Origin: a virus
DNA length: 64,000 bases
Strand: one strand, 5' to 3'
Virus record (IMG/VR): IMGVR_UViG_3300027801_000019
Location: 1 to 64,000 of that record
Shown here: in pieces, positions 1 to 9,695 of the stretch
Layout of the letters: each line of letters begins with the position of its first letter
How positions within the stretch are numbered: the stretch's first letter is position 1
The notes under the pieces: model-generated
Databases searched by the model: none
Seen by the model: only the letters and a program-made list of their open reading frames with translations
What the model was told of the DNA's origin: nothing
Program-made: the position numbers and the translations under genes

Positions 1-2
1 TA

Positions 3-404
3 AAAACAGGTAACTTTAATGATGGTAAATTATCTCGCACCCGAAGGGAATTAGCATTCTATACTTATATGTTGGAGCATACTGAATATCCACGCCCAAC
101 CCACTTCCTTTACATTGCTCCCGATGCAACCAATGAGAAAATGTTGAATAAATTGTCAGGACAAAAGAAGAAGATTGTTGGCTTTGGTTTGGTTCAGGGT
201 ATGTATGTTCTTGAACCAATATCCCTAAGAACAATTAATTCTTTTATGAAAGCATACGAGAAAACAGTCACCGCTTTAAAAGAGCAAGTATTCCCTATTA
301 AATGGAATGACTATTTTTGCACTCAATATTGTGATTATGTTGTTCAATGTGAACCTGAGACAATGGGGCTATGCGAAGACCCAACAAAGGAGGAATCCGA
401 ATGA
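3..404 (+). CDS. RecB/Cas4-like PD-(D/E)XK nuclease, 3' part
   Basis: The frame is open from the window edge, so the N-terminus is missing. The visible part begins with KTG and continues into RREL-AFY, like the K of the PD-(D/E)XK core and the following Q/R-x3-Y helix of RecB-family nucleases. The C-terminus has four cysteines (FCTQYCDYVVQC...LC), as in the Fe-S cluster of Cas4/AddB-type enzymes. Such nucleases process DNA ends in viral recombination and replication. It is followed without a gap by a small gene and the primase. Family assignment is from motifs only. Confidence 0.7.
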   Translation, partial: KTGNFNDGKLSRTRRELAFYTYMLEHTEYPRPTHFLYIAPDATNEKMLNKLSGQKKKIVGFGLVQGMYVLEPISLRTINSFMKAYEKTVTALKEQVFPIKWNDYFCTQYCDYVVQCEPETMGLCEDPTKEESE

Positions 405-631
405 ATGCAGATGAATTAAAAAAGAAATCAGAAGAATTAGCGGAAATGGCTGAAAAGGCTAAGCGTCTTGAAAAGGCCTTAGAAAAGGCACAGGACGCTG
501 AATATTATGTTGAGGTTGCGATTGATGTTATGAAAGAGTTTCTAAGTGAACCTCATGGTTGGGCTTCGGCTAATTGGGGAGATGCAGCAAGCGAGTTAGA
601 GGCAATGTTAGAACAATTAGGAGAGCAATAA
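401..631 (+). CDS. small charged coiled-coil protein
   Basis: 76 residues. ATG follows a strong AAAGGAGG and overlaps the stop of the nuclease gene, so the two are translationally coupled. The first half is a Lys/Glu heptad-like helix (LKKKSEELAEMAEKAKRLEKALEKA), so it probably forms a coiled coil. No family recognised. Its position in the replication operon is the only hint of role. Confidence 0.75.
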   Translation: MNADELKKKSEELAEMAEKAKRLEKALEKAQDAEYYVEVAIDVMKEFLSEPHGWASANWGDAASELEAMLEQLGEQ

Positions 632-712
632 ATATGCTTCCTAATAGGAACTCAAGAGTATTTTTTAATGTCTTAGGATATATTGATATACCCCAACCCA
701 CACCCACTGGAT

Positions 713-880
713 ATGCCTCAAATAGCAGTATGTGCCAATGCCCAATGTGCAAGTGTGAACTTAGAACAAGATGTAGTAGTTATAGCATTAGGTCAAGAAG
801 GAAAGAAACCGAAGGAAATAGTTTTAGTAAGGTGTGTTGATTGTGGCTGTGAATCATATGAAGATACCATTTCCTCGTGA
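713..880 (+). CDS. small zinc-ribbon protein
   Basis: About 55 residues with C-x5-C near the N-terminus and C-x2-C-x-C near the C-terminus, a zinc-ribbon pattern seen throughout this genome. ATG at 713 is chosen; an in-frame TTG at 683 is possible, and neither has a clear ribosome binding site. Its 3' end overlaps the primase start by 23 bases. A competing reading frame (ATG 634, ending 840) also contains clustered cysteines, so the call is tentative. Confidence 0.45.
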   Translation: MPQIAVCANAQCASVNLEQDVVVIALGQEGKKPKEIVLVRCVDCGCESYEDTISS

Positions 881-1886
881 AATAGGTCTAAAGCGTAGAG
901 TTTGTAATAACCAACAAGAGTTTAAAGAATATGTGCGAAGACTTTTAGGTAAATCTTCATGTTATACTTCCCTTTACGCTTTTACCAATAGAGATAAAGA
1001 CCGACACTGGAAGATGGATTATACAAGTGCTACAATAGATAAAGCATGGTGGGATTTTGACAGTGGAGAAAAAGGAACGATTGAATCTGTCAAGGCTGAT
1101 GTTTCTAAACTCATCAGGCGGTTATCCGGAGATGTATCAGTTGTTGCGACGGGTCGTGGATTTCATGTATATCAATTCTTCAACCGTTCAGTCACTGGGT
1201 ATGAGTGGAGAAATCACCTCAACCGATACCAAAGACTAATGGCTAAAGATTTAGTTACCCTTGACGGCGTAGGTTTGCCAGAGAAACTTGTTCGCATTCC
1301 TAATACATACAATCCCACACGAGGCCGTTGGTCTGTGTGTATTGATGCAGACGATTTTGCTCAAAACCCTGATACATTTAACATACCAAACCAACCAGAC
1401 CCGCATTCATTTTCAATATGTCCTTTTCTGGGTGTCAGAACCGACGCAGAACGCTTTGATTTTGTCCTTTGGTCGCATGATAACCCCGAACCACAAAGGG
1501 GCGCAGAATTGCACCAGAACGGCAATCTTATTATGGCGGTTGATACTTCGGAGGGATTGGGAGATATTCCTATCCCGCCCTGTATTGCGTCGGCGACTGA
1601 AAGAGAGAACCCAAATCACTATTCACGCATAGCACTTGTTCAACACCTTTCCGAAGAAATGAGATGGTTTGCCGACCCTTGCTCGCTTAATGAGCAACAA
1701 TGGGTGGATATTGGAGACGCTATACTGAAATACATTATCTCTTTAAATTGGCGTGATTTTAATATAGCAAAAAGCAAACAAGGTATTCGTTCAAATATGA
1801 AATACAAACAAAGCCCAACCTGCAAAGCATTAGAATCAAGGGGAATGTGTGCCGCTAAATGTTGGAGATACGACGGAACATTCTAA
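858..1886 (+). CDS. archaeo-eukaryotic primase (PriS-like)
   Basis: 342 residues. The three motifs of the AEP superfamily are visible in order: WWDFDSG (metal-binding DxD) near residue 65, VVATGRGFHVY (the sG-x-GxH motif) near residue 95 and LVRIPNTYNPTRG near residue 145. The C-terminus has a cysteine cluster (C-x7-C-x3-C), perhaps a metal or Fe-S site. It should synthesise RNA/DNA primers for viral replication. ATG 858 was chosen because MKIPFPREIG is the first plausible start; no good ribosome binding site is seen. The clamp, clamp loader and helicase genes are at the other end of the window. Confidence 0.85.
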   Translation: MKIPFPREIGLKRRVCNNQQEFKEYVRRLLGKSSCYTSLYAFTNRDKDRHWKMDYTSATIDKAWWDFDSGEKGTIESVKADVSKLIRRLSGDVSVVATGRGFHVYQFFNRSVTGYEWRNHLNRYQRLMAKDLVTLDGVGLPEKLVRIPNTYNPTRGRWSVCIDADDFAQNPDTFNIPNQPDPHSFSICPFLGVRTDAERFDFVLWSHDNPEPQRGAELHQNGNLIMAVDTSEGLGDIPIPPCIASATERENPNHYSRIALVQHLSEEMRWFADPCSLNEQQWVDIGDAILKYIISLNWRDFNIAKSKQGIRSNMKYKQSPTCKALESRGMCAAKCWRYDGTF

Positions 1887-1893
1887 GTAAAGA

Positions 1894-1901
1894 TTTATAG
1901 A
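1894..1901 (+). promoter_or_regulatory. TATA box (TTTATAGA)
   Basis: TTTATAGA begins 31 bases before the ATG at 1925, the spacing expected for a leaderless or nearly leaderless archaeal transcript. No ribosome binding site precedes that ATG, which fits. Confidence 0.55.
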
Positions 1902-1924
1902 AGCCATAGGGAATACAGGGCTTC

Positions 1925-2110
1925 ATGGGAATTACATCTAAGGATGGTGAAATACAGAATAGTATCATATGGGAGTGCTTAGACTGTTGCACTCAGTGGG
2001 CAGAAATAAGGGCTACACAGTGTGTAACTTGTAATAGTTTTTTACTTGCAATAGTTTGTGACACAAGAGACCAATTCTATTTATTAAACCATCCTGAAGC
2101 AATATGTTAA
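1925..2110 (+). CDS. small zinc-ribbon protein
   Basis: 61 residues with two C-x2-C knuckles (CLDC and CVTC) about 13 residues apart, a classic zinc ribbon. It follows its own TATA box and appears leaderless. It sits between primase and the ERCC4 nuclease. Role unknown; may bind nucleic acid or a host protein. Confidence 0.7.
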   Translation: MGITSKDGEIQNSIIWECLDCCTQWAEIRATQCVTCNSFLLAIVCDTRDQFYLLNHPEAIC

Positions 2111-2123
2111 AAGGGAACTTGGA

Positions 2124-2858
2124 TTGATAGCATCTGTGCTATTCGTTGATGACAGAGAAAATCCTAAAGTTTCTAACCAAGTTTTAATGGCTCTCGGCGA
2201 TAATAGTTTAAATGAATCAGGCCAAGCAAGGCTTGAACGGTTGCCTGTTGGAGATTACACTATTCCAGATATGGGATGGGGTATGGAAGCAAAAGAAATT
2301 AATGACTTATATAATAGTATCATGGGTCATGGTCGCTCGAGAACGGTTCATGCACAATTGGTTGATTTAGCAGATAATTTTGATGTTGCATTTTTAGTAG
2401 TCTATGGCACTCAACTCAAACCTTTTGTTCGAGGTCGTAAGCCCACTCGTAAAGAAATAGCAATCCAAATACAAAGAATGGAGTTAACAATTAAAAAGTT
2501 TAAAGAAACACTTCATATTCGTCACCCTAAGATAAAGTTTATGCAAGTTGATACTATGAAAGACTTCGTTGAGTGGGTTAAAACTAATTATACTCAGATG
2601 ATTATTCAAGGTAAGCGTAATAATAACCCATTCTTAAGCGGTGGTGTTATGGCTGAAACTGACCCACGAGTTAGAATGTTATGTGGAGTTCAGGGCGTTA
2701 CGCCCAAGATTGCTCGTGATTTGCTGGAAAGGCACAATTCCCTCTCGAAAATACTCGATAAAAAAATGACACAGAAAGAGTTAATGAAAACAAATGGTGT
2801 GACACGCCAAAGGGCTCGATTATTAAAAGCAGCATCAAACCTTTGGTTAGAAGAATAA
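2124..2858 (+). CDS. ERCC4/XPF-family structure-specific nuclease
   Basis: 244 residues. The N-terminal half has VDDRE, LPVGDY and MEAKEINDLYNSI, matching the ERCC4 nuclease (usually GDxnERKx3D; here the ERK triad reads EAK). The C-terminal part (residues 180-240) has GVQGVTPKIARDLL and TNGVTRQRARLL, two helix-hairpin-helix elements for DNA binding. This is the minimal nuclease-(HhH)2 layout of archaeal XPF, which cuts branched DNA. No ATG precedes the conserved VDDRE, so a TTG start at 2124 is assigned. Probable role: resolving replication or recombination intermediates. Confidence 0.85.
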   Translation: MIASVLFVDDRENPKVSNQVLMALGDNSLNESGQARLERLPVGDYTIPDMGWGMEAKEINDLYNSIMGHGRSRTVHAQLVDLADNFDVAFLVVYGTQLKPFVRGRKPTRKEIAIQIQRMELTIKKFKETLHIRHPKIKFMQVDTMKDFVEWVKTNYTQMIIQGKRNNNPFLSGGVMAETDPRVRMLCGVQGVTPKIARDLLERHNSLSKILDKKMTQKELMKTNGVTRQRARLLKAASNLWLEE

Positions 2859-2861
2859 TGC

Positions 2862-3047
2862 CTACCGAGTTCTCTTTTTTCTTATTTTTCTATATAGAGT
2901 AACTAAACCTAAACCGAAAAAATAATAAAATAGAAGTTCTGCAACAATAAGCATTATCATTATATAACTGGGAAAACAAAAATCATTTGAGATGCCACCA
3001 CTTAATTGTGATAGACAAATAGTCTCATAGATTTCTAATACCCCCAC
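2862..3047 (-). CDS. small single-pass membrane protein
   Basis: 61 residues from a GTG that overlaps the 3' end of the tail-hub gene. It has a hydrophobic segment (YIMIMLIVAELLFYYFFGLGLV) followed by a basic tail (RKIRKKRTR), so the C-terminus probably faces the cytoplasm. It is the last gene of the late operon and may be involved in virus exit or membrane interaction; this is a guess from position. It converges on the ERCC4 gene with only 3 bases between them. Confidence 0.5.
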   Translation of the reverse strand: MGVLEIYETICLSQLSGGISNDFCFPSYIMIMLIVAELLFYYFFGLGLVTLYRKIRKKRTR

Positions 3048-6000
3048 TTTTAAATCCTAAGAATCTATATGAATCAGAACGACCTGCGCCTGCAGAACGA
3101 ACAAACTTAATATCCATTTCATGTAACACAACTGAAGTATATCGGGCATTATCTGTTCCGGTATTGGCTTGTCTTTTGATAGTCGCCTTAATTGTATTAC
3201 CTACTACATCTGCACCATCAAGTTCTGTTGTCATTAGTGTTTGGGTATTATTTTGACTATTATTAAAGACCGGAATACTTATTGAATTGCTACTTCCTGT
3301 TTCAACACACTCAAGGGTTATACTCAAAAGTGCAGATTCGGTTGCTTCACCTCCACAACTTACAATACCGGATAACACTACCTTCCTCCCCATAACATCA
3401 GACGGAACACTTACACTTAAACTGTGTTGGTGGTTTGCCCCAACAGATGTAGGCTCAGAAGATGTAATTCCTGGCAAAACTGCGCCTTCCTTACTAAAAA
3501 TTGCACCCTTTCTTTTATCCCATACAGCACCTACACCTTCAAGACCCTTTAGCATTTGTGGGGTAGCACCAGTTTTCTTTGAACCTAAGATACTAAAGTC
3601 ACCATCTTGTAATCCAAATTGATTGTGCATATCCATATTACCCTTAATCCTCTTCATTAAGTCTGGCGTTGTATTATTAACTCCGACTGTTTGATTAGAA
3701 AAATGTTGCCCACTAATTCCTTCAGAACCCCCTCCAATACCCACACCTTCAAAGTTTCTTGGTAATCCCCAGCCTGGATTTGCTTCGCCACCTTCAGTAT
3801 CTCCGACTTTACCATTCCCATTAGGAGGCCAAACAAGAGGTGGTGCGTAACCATCACCTCCACCGCTATTTCCTCCTCCACCGCCGACTCCACCTTGTCC
3901 GGTATCGGCTGTTCCTGGAGTTCTTCCTTTACTTACCTCAGGTAATAGGTATGAAGCAAGTCCACCAAGTGACTTTGACTCATCACGCTCAAGAGTTAAT
4001 ACTACCTTATCAACATCTTGCGTCTTGGCTGTCCACTGCACCGCCTTTACCGAAAATGCAGTTGCGGTGCTAATACCTACACTTGCATCGGTATAAGTTA
4101 TTTTGGTGGATGGGTAAAAGTTAATATCATCAACCACACTAATTCTTGGAGCGTGGTAAATCGGTGCATCTTGTGCTGTTGATATTCCAGCCATAGTCCT
4201 ATATCCTAATGGGAATGGGGAATAAGCTCTAACTTCACCACCACCATTGGTTGTGTTCATACCAGATATATCATGTGCATTTGCATAATACCAACCGGAA
4301 CTTGGATTACCATTTCTTTGTCTTAATAAAGCTCGTAAATAATCACTATTTAGTGAGACGACTATTCTTTCTGCACCGGTTTGTCCTGTCCAATAGGTTG
4401 CGGGGATTGCTATTTCATGGAAGCCGTTATGCCTAAACTTCAAAGTAGTTTTTGAGAATATATTGTCGTTAATAACTGTTCCGTCACCAGATGTAGTATA
4501 TGTTGTATTCGGGTCATAGATGACTAAGTAATACTCTACATCGTCAATTGCTACAGATGAATTGTATGAATCAGCAAGTATGATACCTATTCTCAATTGT
4601 TGGTCGGTTGCAGAATCAGATGATTTAGGCATCCCCTTTGGTATGTGAACAATTTGAACTGCCTCGCTAATTGAATTACAACCAACCCATGTGTAAGAAT
4701 CTTCTGGGTCAAGGTCTCCTGTATTCGGTGAACCCATCATACCACCGCCGCCACCATTAGCATAGGTATAAGCATTACCAGCACCGGTATATGTTACATT
4801 GCCATCAAGAGCATTTGTCATGCCCGATTGTAAAGAGCCATTAAACCATGAAGACCAACCTAAAGCAGTTCCTGTTCCATATCTTATTGCTTGCACTGTT
4901 CTATATGCTGGGTCAAGGATATAACCATAACGAGCATTGTATAACATTTGATTTGTTTCGCTTAACTGTTGCACTACCTCACAAGTAATTGAAAACGAAG
5001 ATTCTTTAGATTTATCATATGTTGATTTTGCTATTGCCATAGCCTCGTTATTTGAACGAACACTTGGTAAATCAATAGTTTTCCAGCGAGTTTCCCCACC
5101 TGTAACCGCACTTGGGTAATCAACAAAGGATGCACCAGAATTGTAATATACACGCACATTTGACACCGCTGCCGTTGGACTACCTGTTATGTCGGAAAGA
5201 CGCAAATTATCCCTCGTAAAGATAAATCCTGATGAATATGCTGGGCGAATGTCCAGCATCCCATCCCTACCCGTTGTATATGTGAAAATTGTTGTAGTAT
5301 CATTCTCACCAAGTCTTGTTGCATTACTTGCTTCACTAATTATACCTAAAATAGTTTTTCCTCGTGCATCAAGAACATTACCGTAGTTATCCCAATCTTG
5401 TGTTGAACCGGATGATAAGTCATATTTCTTTGTTGAGGCAGAAACGGCAAGTTGAGTATTTGTCATTCTTTCAGTTATTGGCATATTATTAAGCCCAAAG
5501 TTAATCGGCATTGTAAATTGAGATAAATGTGTATCGGAAGATGCTAATACAGAAATGGCTCTAAGTTTATCACTAAGGCTATGTGTATTACTATTTTTTG
5601 ATTCAACAAATCCTTTAACAACCATCATAAATCTTAGGGATAGTGGGGCGGCTAAACCTGAATAAAATACTATCTTATCATATCCGTCAGTAATATTCAA
5701 AATGGAGTTGTTATAGCGAATAGGTTGTGGGCTACCGAATGCAGATACACCTGCTTGTGTGTAAGTTCTCCATAGACTAACCATATCATTTCTAATTTGT
5801 TCAGTTGTATATAGTGTTTCGTCTATCTCAATAATAGATACATTGCTCAAAACATTTGTTGAAGTATTATTCCCATTCCAGAAATAAAACATTAGGTTTC
5901 TTTCTAACCCATTAGTGGCTGCCGATTCTCTTTCTAATTCAAGCATACCAAAACCTTCATTAGGGAACTCGGCGGTAGTTTCAAGTGTAACACTTGTAGC

Positions 6001-9000
6001 ACCTGAGACAATATTGTTATATGGGGATGAGCCACTATTCGCTGCAAGATTAGAACCGGCACTAAAGTAATGATACCAATTGGGGTGGTCGTCAATAGCA
6101 GCCCCAGTTGTTTTTGGTGACGCAGTTGCCTCTTGCCAATAATCATCAATCAATGCTGGGTGACCTTCGGTATCAACAACAAGGTCTCCGAGTGATTTTC
6201 TTCCACCCGTTAATTGTCCAGACTTTCCACCGTTGACTTCGGTATTTAAATTGAAAAACTTAGAAAAATCAAATATTAAAAATGCACCGGCTTTATCTTC
6301 CCAATTCCTAAATTGGGTATGCACTGAAGAATCCGAACCTAATGAAGACCATGAATTACCAGTAAATGGTTCTGTTTCAGAATCAACTTCCCATATATCA
6401 CAATCTAATCCTACGGATAAGTCAACAAAGTTTGAAGATTGCCCATCAATATCAGTTTGGTCAGTATAATGAAGGGATACTCCATAGTTATCTGGTGTTG
6501 GGTAAGTTAAACCAAACTTGTTTTTACGCAAACCACCGCAAGCATCTGCCTCACCGTTATTTCTCATGTCAGCCCATAAAACCCATATGTGCTTAAAGTC
6601 GTCACTTATATCCAATATATTTATAGTCGCCCCGACTAAGTGAGGCATGGTGATAAACTTACAACCATTCAATACAATTTTTCCAGGAGAACTGCCGGCT
6701 GCACCTGAAAAACAAAAAATATCTGCTTTACCGGTTGGATAAATTATTTCCGCTACACCACTTGCTTCAGCGGCTGCGATAATAACATTTTTGGCGGAGG
6801 TGCTGGCGTATGTAATACTTGTAATAACTGATGCAGCTGCAGGTGCAATATTATTTGTATGTATTGTTGAAGCATAAAGAGGGTCTTTTTTAATGCGACC
6901 AAACATCTTCTTAAACCAAAGTGATTTAGGCAAGTCACGCATCCATACTGCATGAGCAACCCTGTTTTCAACCTGATTCCAAGGGGTAGTATTATTAAAT
7001 ACTGAAGACGCATCAGCAGTATGCAAATCAACATAACCAGTATCCCAATATGCCTTCCAATCATCACCAAGTGTTAGATAGCCGGTATGAGTGGCAGTGC
7101 TATTTACAACAGACCAAGCCATATCAGTAAAAATTGTATAAGTTGTCACACCATTATTTAGTGTTGTTCCAACACTCATTATTTTGTAAGCGTAATTGTC
7201 AATGTTTGCTGATAAACCATTAGTTTTTGATGTTAAAAATGTTATATTGGTAAATGATAAATCATTAGATATTACAGAAAAACTTCCACTATCAAGAATT
7301 GCTGCCACATATGAAGTTCCAGCAGCATTTGCGTATCTATAAACATCTGATACGGTTGCGGTATGTGTTGGTGGAGTTTGTGTGGTGACAATCAGATTCC
7401 CTATACTATGAACTGCTTCTTGTGTGATTGCTCTATTAGTCACATCGTTGCTTGCACTACCAAAAACATTTATCGTATCATCAATTTCCAAATCGGGAGA
7501 GGTAAAGTAGTATGCCGTTTTAGCAGTGGAGATTGCATATGTTCCATCCCCATTATCGTCACTTTTAATAGGTGCTATGACTCTACACCTTTTACCAAGC
7601 CATTCATTCTCGATATTATTTGGGCCAAGTACATCTTCATTATTATACATCTGAATTGGGTGTGCAGTATTTAGTGTGGTTCTTTGGTCTTTTTGTTCTC
7701 GATAAGTTAGTAGTGATGTTGAGTCATACTCAAACCCAATGCTGTCATCACATACTTTAAGAACAGCCGAACCAAAAAATAATGAAGTATTTAGGTGCTC
7801 AGCATCACTTCTTCTTCCAACGGATTTATCAATATCTGATGTAAAAGTGAGTTGCCCCATATCCCAAGATGGAAGTTGTCTATCTAATAATTTTGCAGGG
7901 TCACTCATTCTTAATGTGATTACTCTTTTATCAGTTTTAACATATTGTTTTACGCTAACATCATCAAGGTTTCGAGTAATTATTGGTCGGTTATCTCCAT
8001 TCCTAAAAAGTAAGAAAAGGTATTCGGCATTACTCCCACCGGTTATTAAGGGATAAATATTTAAATTATTCATATCGTCAATTAACTGAACTGTTGTAGT
8101 GGAAGTTCCATTGGCAGTCATACTCATATTAACTTCCTCTATCATAGGGTCTCCTGGATGACCCGACGGATAATCTGTATGTCCTGTTGCGATAGCGGGG
8201 TTGCCACCGCCCGCTGATGCAGTTTTACCGATATGGTTTGTAATGTTCTTTCCAAATGATACTCGGTCAATACAAATTAATTGCTGCCATCCTTGCGTAT
8301 TTCCTGACCATTCACCATCGGCATAATCAACAGGAACACCTGATAGATTCCAACCATAAAAGTCTGATGGAGACCAATTACCACCACTCGGTTTAGTGCC
8401 AAATGAAGTAGGGTTGCCAGAAACAACACCATTTATAAAGAGTTGGTATGATTGATTAGTAAAATCACATTCAATATCAACATCAGCCCAAAGAGCTGCA
8501 CCATATTCTTCAAAGTTTTCACTCGCTTGGTCATTTCCTGGAACTGGTGCAACCATAACATATTCTGCCGGAACAGCATTTATTTTAAAGTGAGCACCAC
8601 TCATAGGTTGAATTAAGTCAGAATATTGTTTTTGAATTGTTATTGCTGGTGTGCTTACTGCACCACTTGAGGTTATCTTTACACCGGTTACTCCAAATGT
8701 TGATACTGAATTATCAAAACCAACTTGTAATTTAAATTGAGGTTCTTTTGCATCATGAGTATCTGGAGCTCCACCATAACTTGCTCCACCGCCAACGAAT
8801 GCTTGTCTTGCTACACGAATATGAAATCGGTCTTTATCCCCGAGTGCATTTAGCGTTCCCTCATATTGCATTAGTAATTGTGCGCCAAGTGACGAAAATG
8901 TATTTGACCCATTCCTCCACCACTTTGTATCGAGAACCATAAATGGCTTCCCACCAAGTGATTGAATGGTTGTGCCAATACCAAGACGCTTAGTTAAATG

Positions 9001-9684
9001 GCTCACATTATCATTCATTGATTGCCATTGTAAAAGTCCGGTCATATAGGAATGTCTTCTTATTCCTGTTTGTGCTAATGAAAGGTGGGATAGTGCATCC
9101 CAATGCTTATTAGCCCCACTATCTTGTGTTGCCGTATAGTCTTTCATATCCTTTCTTCCTTCCGAACCGTCATCATCACAAATATACCAATACTTTGCTC
9201 CGGTTCTGCGTGGGTTATTTGTCCACATATAACCATCTGTTGTTACACCAGCACCGGTAACTCCTGTATTGGAACGGTTTTGGTGATAAAATGATTGTGG
9301 GTTGCGTGATGTGGCTTTTCCTTCCCACCCCTGACCCTTATTTAATCTGGTAATATCAAGTGTAATATATTCATGTAAGCCAGCATTTGATAGTAAGCCT
9401 GTATTAGAACGGATTCCAGACCAAGTTGTAACGGGGAATGCTGCGGATAATGCAGATGAACCGGCATTTAAAAGTTTATCAGATTGTCTTTCAATTACCG
9501 AGTATCGGTAGTGGGGATTTAAAGGGGCTTCGCCGTTACAAGTGTTACCATGATGAGTAAGTGTATGGTCTGAATATTCATCATCTGGGTTATTTTTGTC
9601 GTCAACAATACATTTTGTTCCGATGAAATCATCGTAATATCCTGCTAACCATGCTACATACTTATCGTCTAATAATCTTGTCAC
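3025..9684 (-). CDS. giant tail hub / tail fibre protein
   Basis: About 2220 residues, the last large gene of the late block and directly downstream of the tape measure, where siphoviruses encode tail-tip proteins. The region near residues 520-620 (SVKQYVKTDKRVITLRMSDPAKLLDRQ) and a later segment (IFTYTTGRDGMLDIRPAY...VRVYYNSG...W-x-TIDLPSV) resemble baseplate-hub beta domains. Much of the rest is Gly/Ser/Thr/Asn-rich beta structure typical of receptor-binding fibres. A Gly-rich linker (residues about 1930-1990) separates a C-terminal domain. GTG 9684 is chosen because GAGGTG lies 6 bases upstream; GTG 9693 is an alternative. Likely binds the host surface. Confidence 0.8.
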   Translation of the reverse strand: MTRLLDDKYVAWLAGYYDDFIGTKCIVDDKNNPDDEYSDHTLTHHGNTCNGEAPLNPHYRYSVIERQSDKLLNAGSSALSAAFPVTTWSGIRSNTGLLSNAGLHEYITLDITRLNKGQGWEGKATSRNPQSFYHQNRSNTGVTGAGVTTDGYMWTNNPRRTGAKYWYICDDDGSEGRKDMKDYTATQDSGANKHWDALSHLSLAQTGIRRHSYMTGLLQWQSMNDNVSHLTKRLGIGTTIQSLGGKPFMVLDTKWWRNGSNTFSSLGAQLLMQYEGTLNALGDKDRFHIRVARQAFVGGGASYGGAPDTHDAKEPQFKLQVGFDNSVSTFGVTGVKITSSGAVSTPAITIQKQYSDLIQPMSGAHFKINAVPAEYVMVAPVPGNDQASENFEEYGAALWADVDIECDFTNQSYQLFINGVVSGNPTSFGTKPSGGNWSPSDFYGWNLSGVPVDYADGEWSGNTQGWQQLICIDRVSFGKNITNHIGKTASAGGGNPAIATGHTDYPSGHPGDPMIEEVNMSMTANGTSTTTVQLIDDMNNLNIYPLITGGSNAEYLFLLFRNGDNRPIITRNLDDVSVKQYVKTDKRVITLRMSDPAKLLDRQLPSWDMGQLTFTSDIDKSVGRRSDAEHLNTSLFFGSAVLKVCDDSIGFEYDSTSLLTYREQKDQRTTLNTAHPIQMYNNEDVLGPNNIENEWLGKRCRVIAPIKSDDNGDGTYAISTAKTAYYFTSPDLEIDDTINVFGSASNDVTNRAITQEAVHSIGNLIVTTQTPPTHTATVSDVYRYANAAGTSYVAAILDSGSFSVISNDLSFTNITFLTSKTNGLSANIDNYAYKIMSVGTTLNNGVTTYTIFTDMAWSVVNSTATHTGYLTLGDDWKAYWDTGYVDLHTADASSVFNNTTPWNQVENRVAHAVWMRDLPKSLWFKKMFGRIKKDPLYASTIHTNNIAPAAASVITSITYASTSAKNVIIAAAEASGVAEIIYPTGKADIFCFSGAAGSSPGKIVLNGCKFITMPHLVGATINILDISDDFKHIWVLWADMRNNGEADACGGLRKNKFGLTYPTPDNYGVSLHYTDQTDIDGQSSNFVDLSVGLDCDIWEVDSETEPFTGNSWSSLGSDSSVHTQFRNWEDKAGAFLIFDFSKFFNLNTEVNGGKSGQLTGGRKSLGDLVVDTEGHPALIDDYWQEATASPKTTGAAIDDHPNWYHYFSAGSNLAANSGSSPYNNIVSGATSVTLETTAEFPNEGFGMLELERESAATNGLERNLMFYFWNGNNTSTNVLSNVSIIEIDETLYTTEQIRNDMVSLWRTYTQAGVSAFGSPQPIRYNNSILNITDGYDKIVFYSGLAAPLSLRFMMVVKGFVESKNSNTHSLSDKLRAISVLASSDTHLSQFTMPINFGLNNMPITERMTNTQLAVSASTKKYDLSSGSTQDWDNYGNVLDARGKTILGIISEASNATRLGENDTTTIFTYTTGRDGMLDIRPAYSSGFIFTRDNLRLSDITGSPTAAVSNVRVYYNSGASFVDYPSAVTGGETRWKTIDLPSVRSNNEAMAIAKSTYDKSKESSFSITCEVVQQLSETNQMLYNARYGYILDPAYRTVQAIRYGTGTALGWSSWFNGSLQSGMTNALDGNVTYTGAGNAYTYANGGGGGMMGSPNTGDLDPEDSYTWVGCNSISEAVQIVHIPKGMPKSSDSATDQQLRIGIILADSYNSSVAIDDVEYYLVIYDPNTTYTTSGDGTVINDNIFSKTTLKFRHNGFHEIAIPATYWTGQTGAERIVVSLNSDYLRALLRQRNGNPSSGWYYANAHDISGMNTTNGGGEVRAYSPFPLGYRTMAGISTAQDAPIYHAPRISVVDDINFYPSTKITYTDASVGISTATAFSVKAVQWTAKTQDVDKVVLTLERDESKSLGGLASYLLPEVSKGRTPGTADTGQGGVGGGGGNSGGGDGYAPPLVWPPNGNGKVGDTEGGEANPGWGLPRNFEGVGIGGGSEGISGQHFSNQTVGVNNTTPDLMKRIKGNMDMHNQFGLQDGDFSILGSKKTGATPQMLKGLEGVGAVWDKRKGAIFSKEGAVLPGITSSEPTSVGANHQHSLSVSVPSDVMGRKVVLSGIVSCGGEATESALLSITLECVETGSSNSISIPVFNNSQNNTQTLMTTELDGADVVGNTIKATIKRQANTGTDNARYTSVVLHEMDIKFVRSAGAGRSDSYRFLGFKSGGIRNL

Positions 9685-9695
9685 TACTCTCACCT

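Noticed and set aside
574-840. Coding frame with CPMCKCELRTRC overlapping the 713-880 gene
   Set aside because: No ribosome binding site at its ATG (634), poor composition, and it conflicts with a frame that ends in a better zinc-ribbon pattern; kept only as an alternative.
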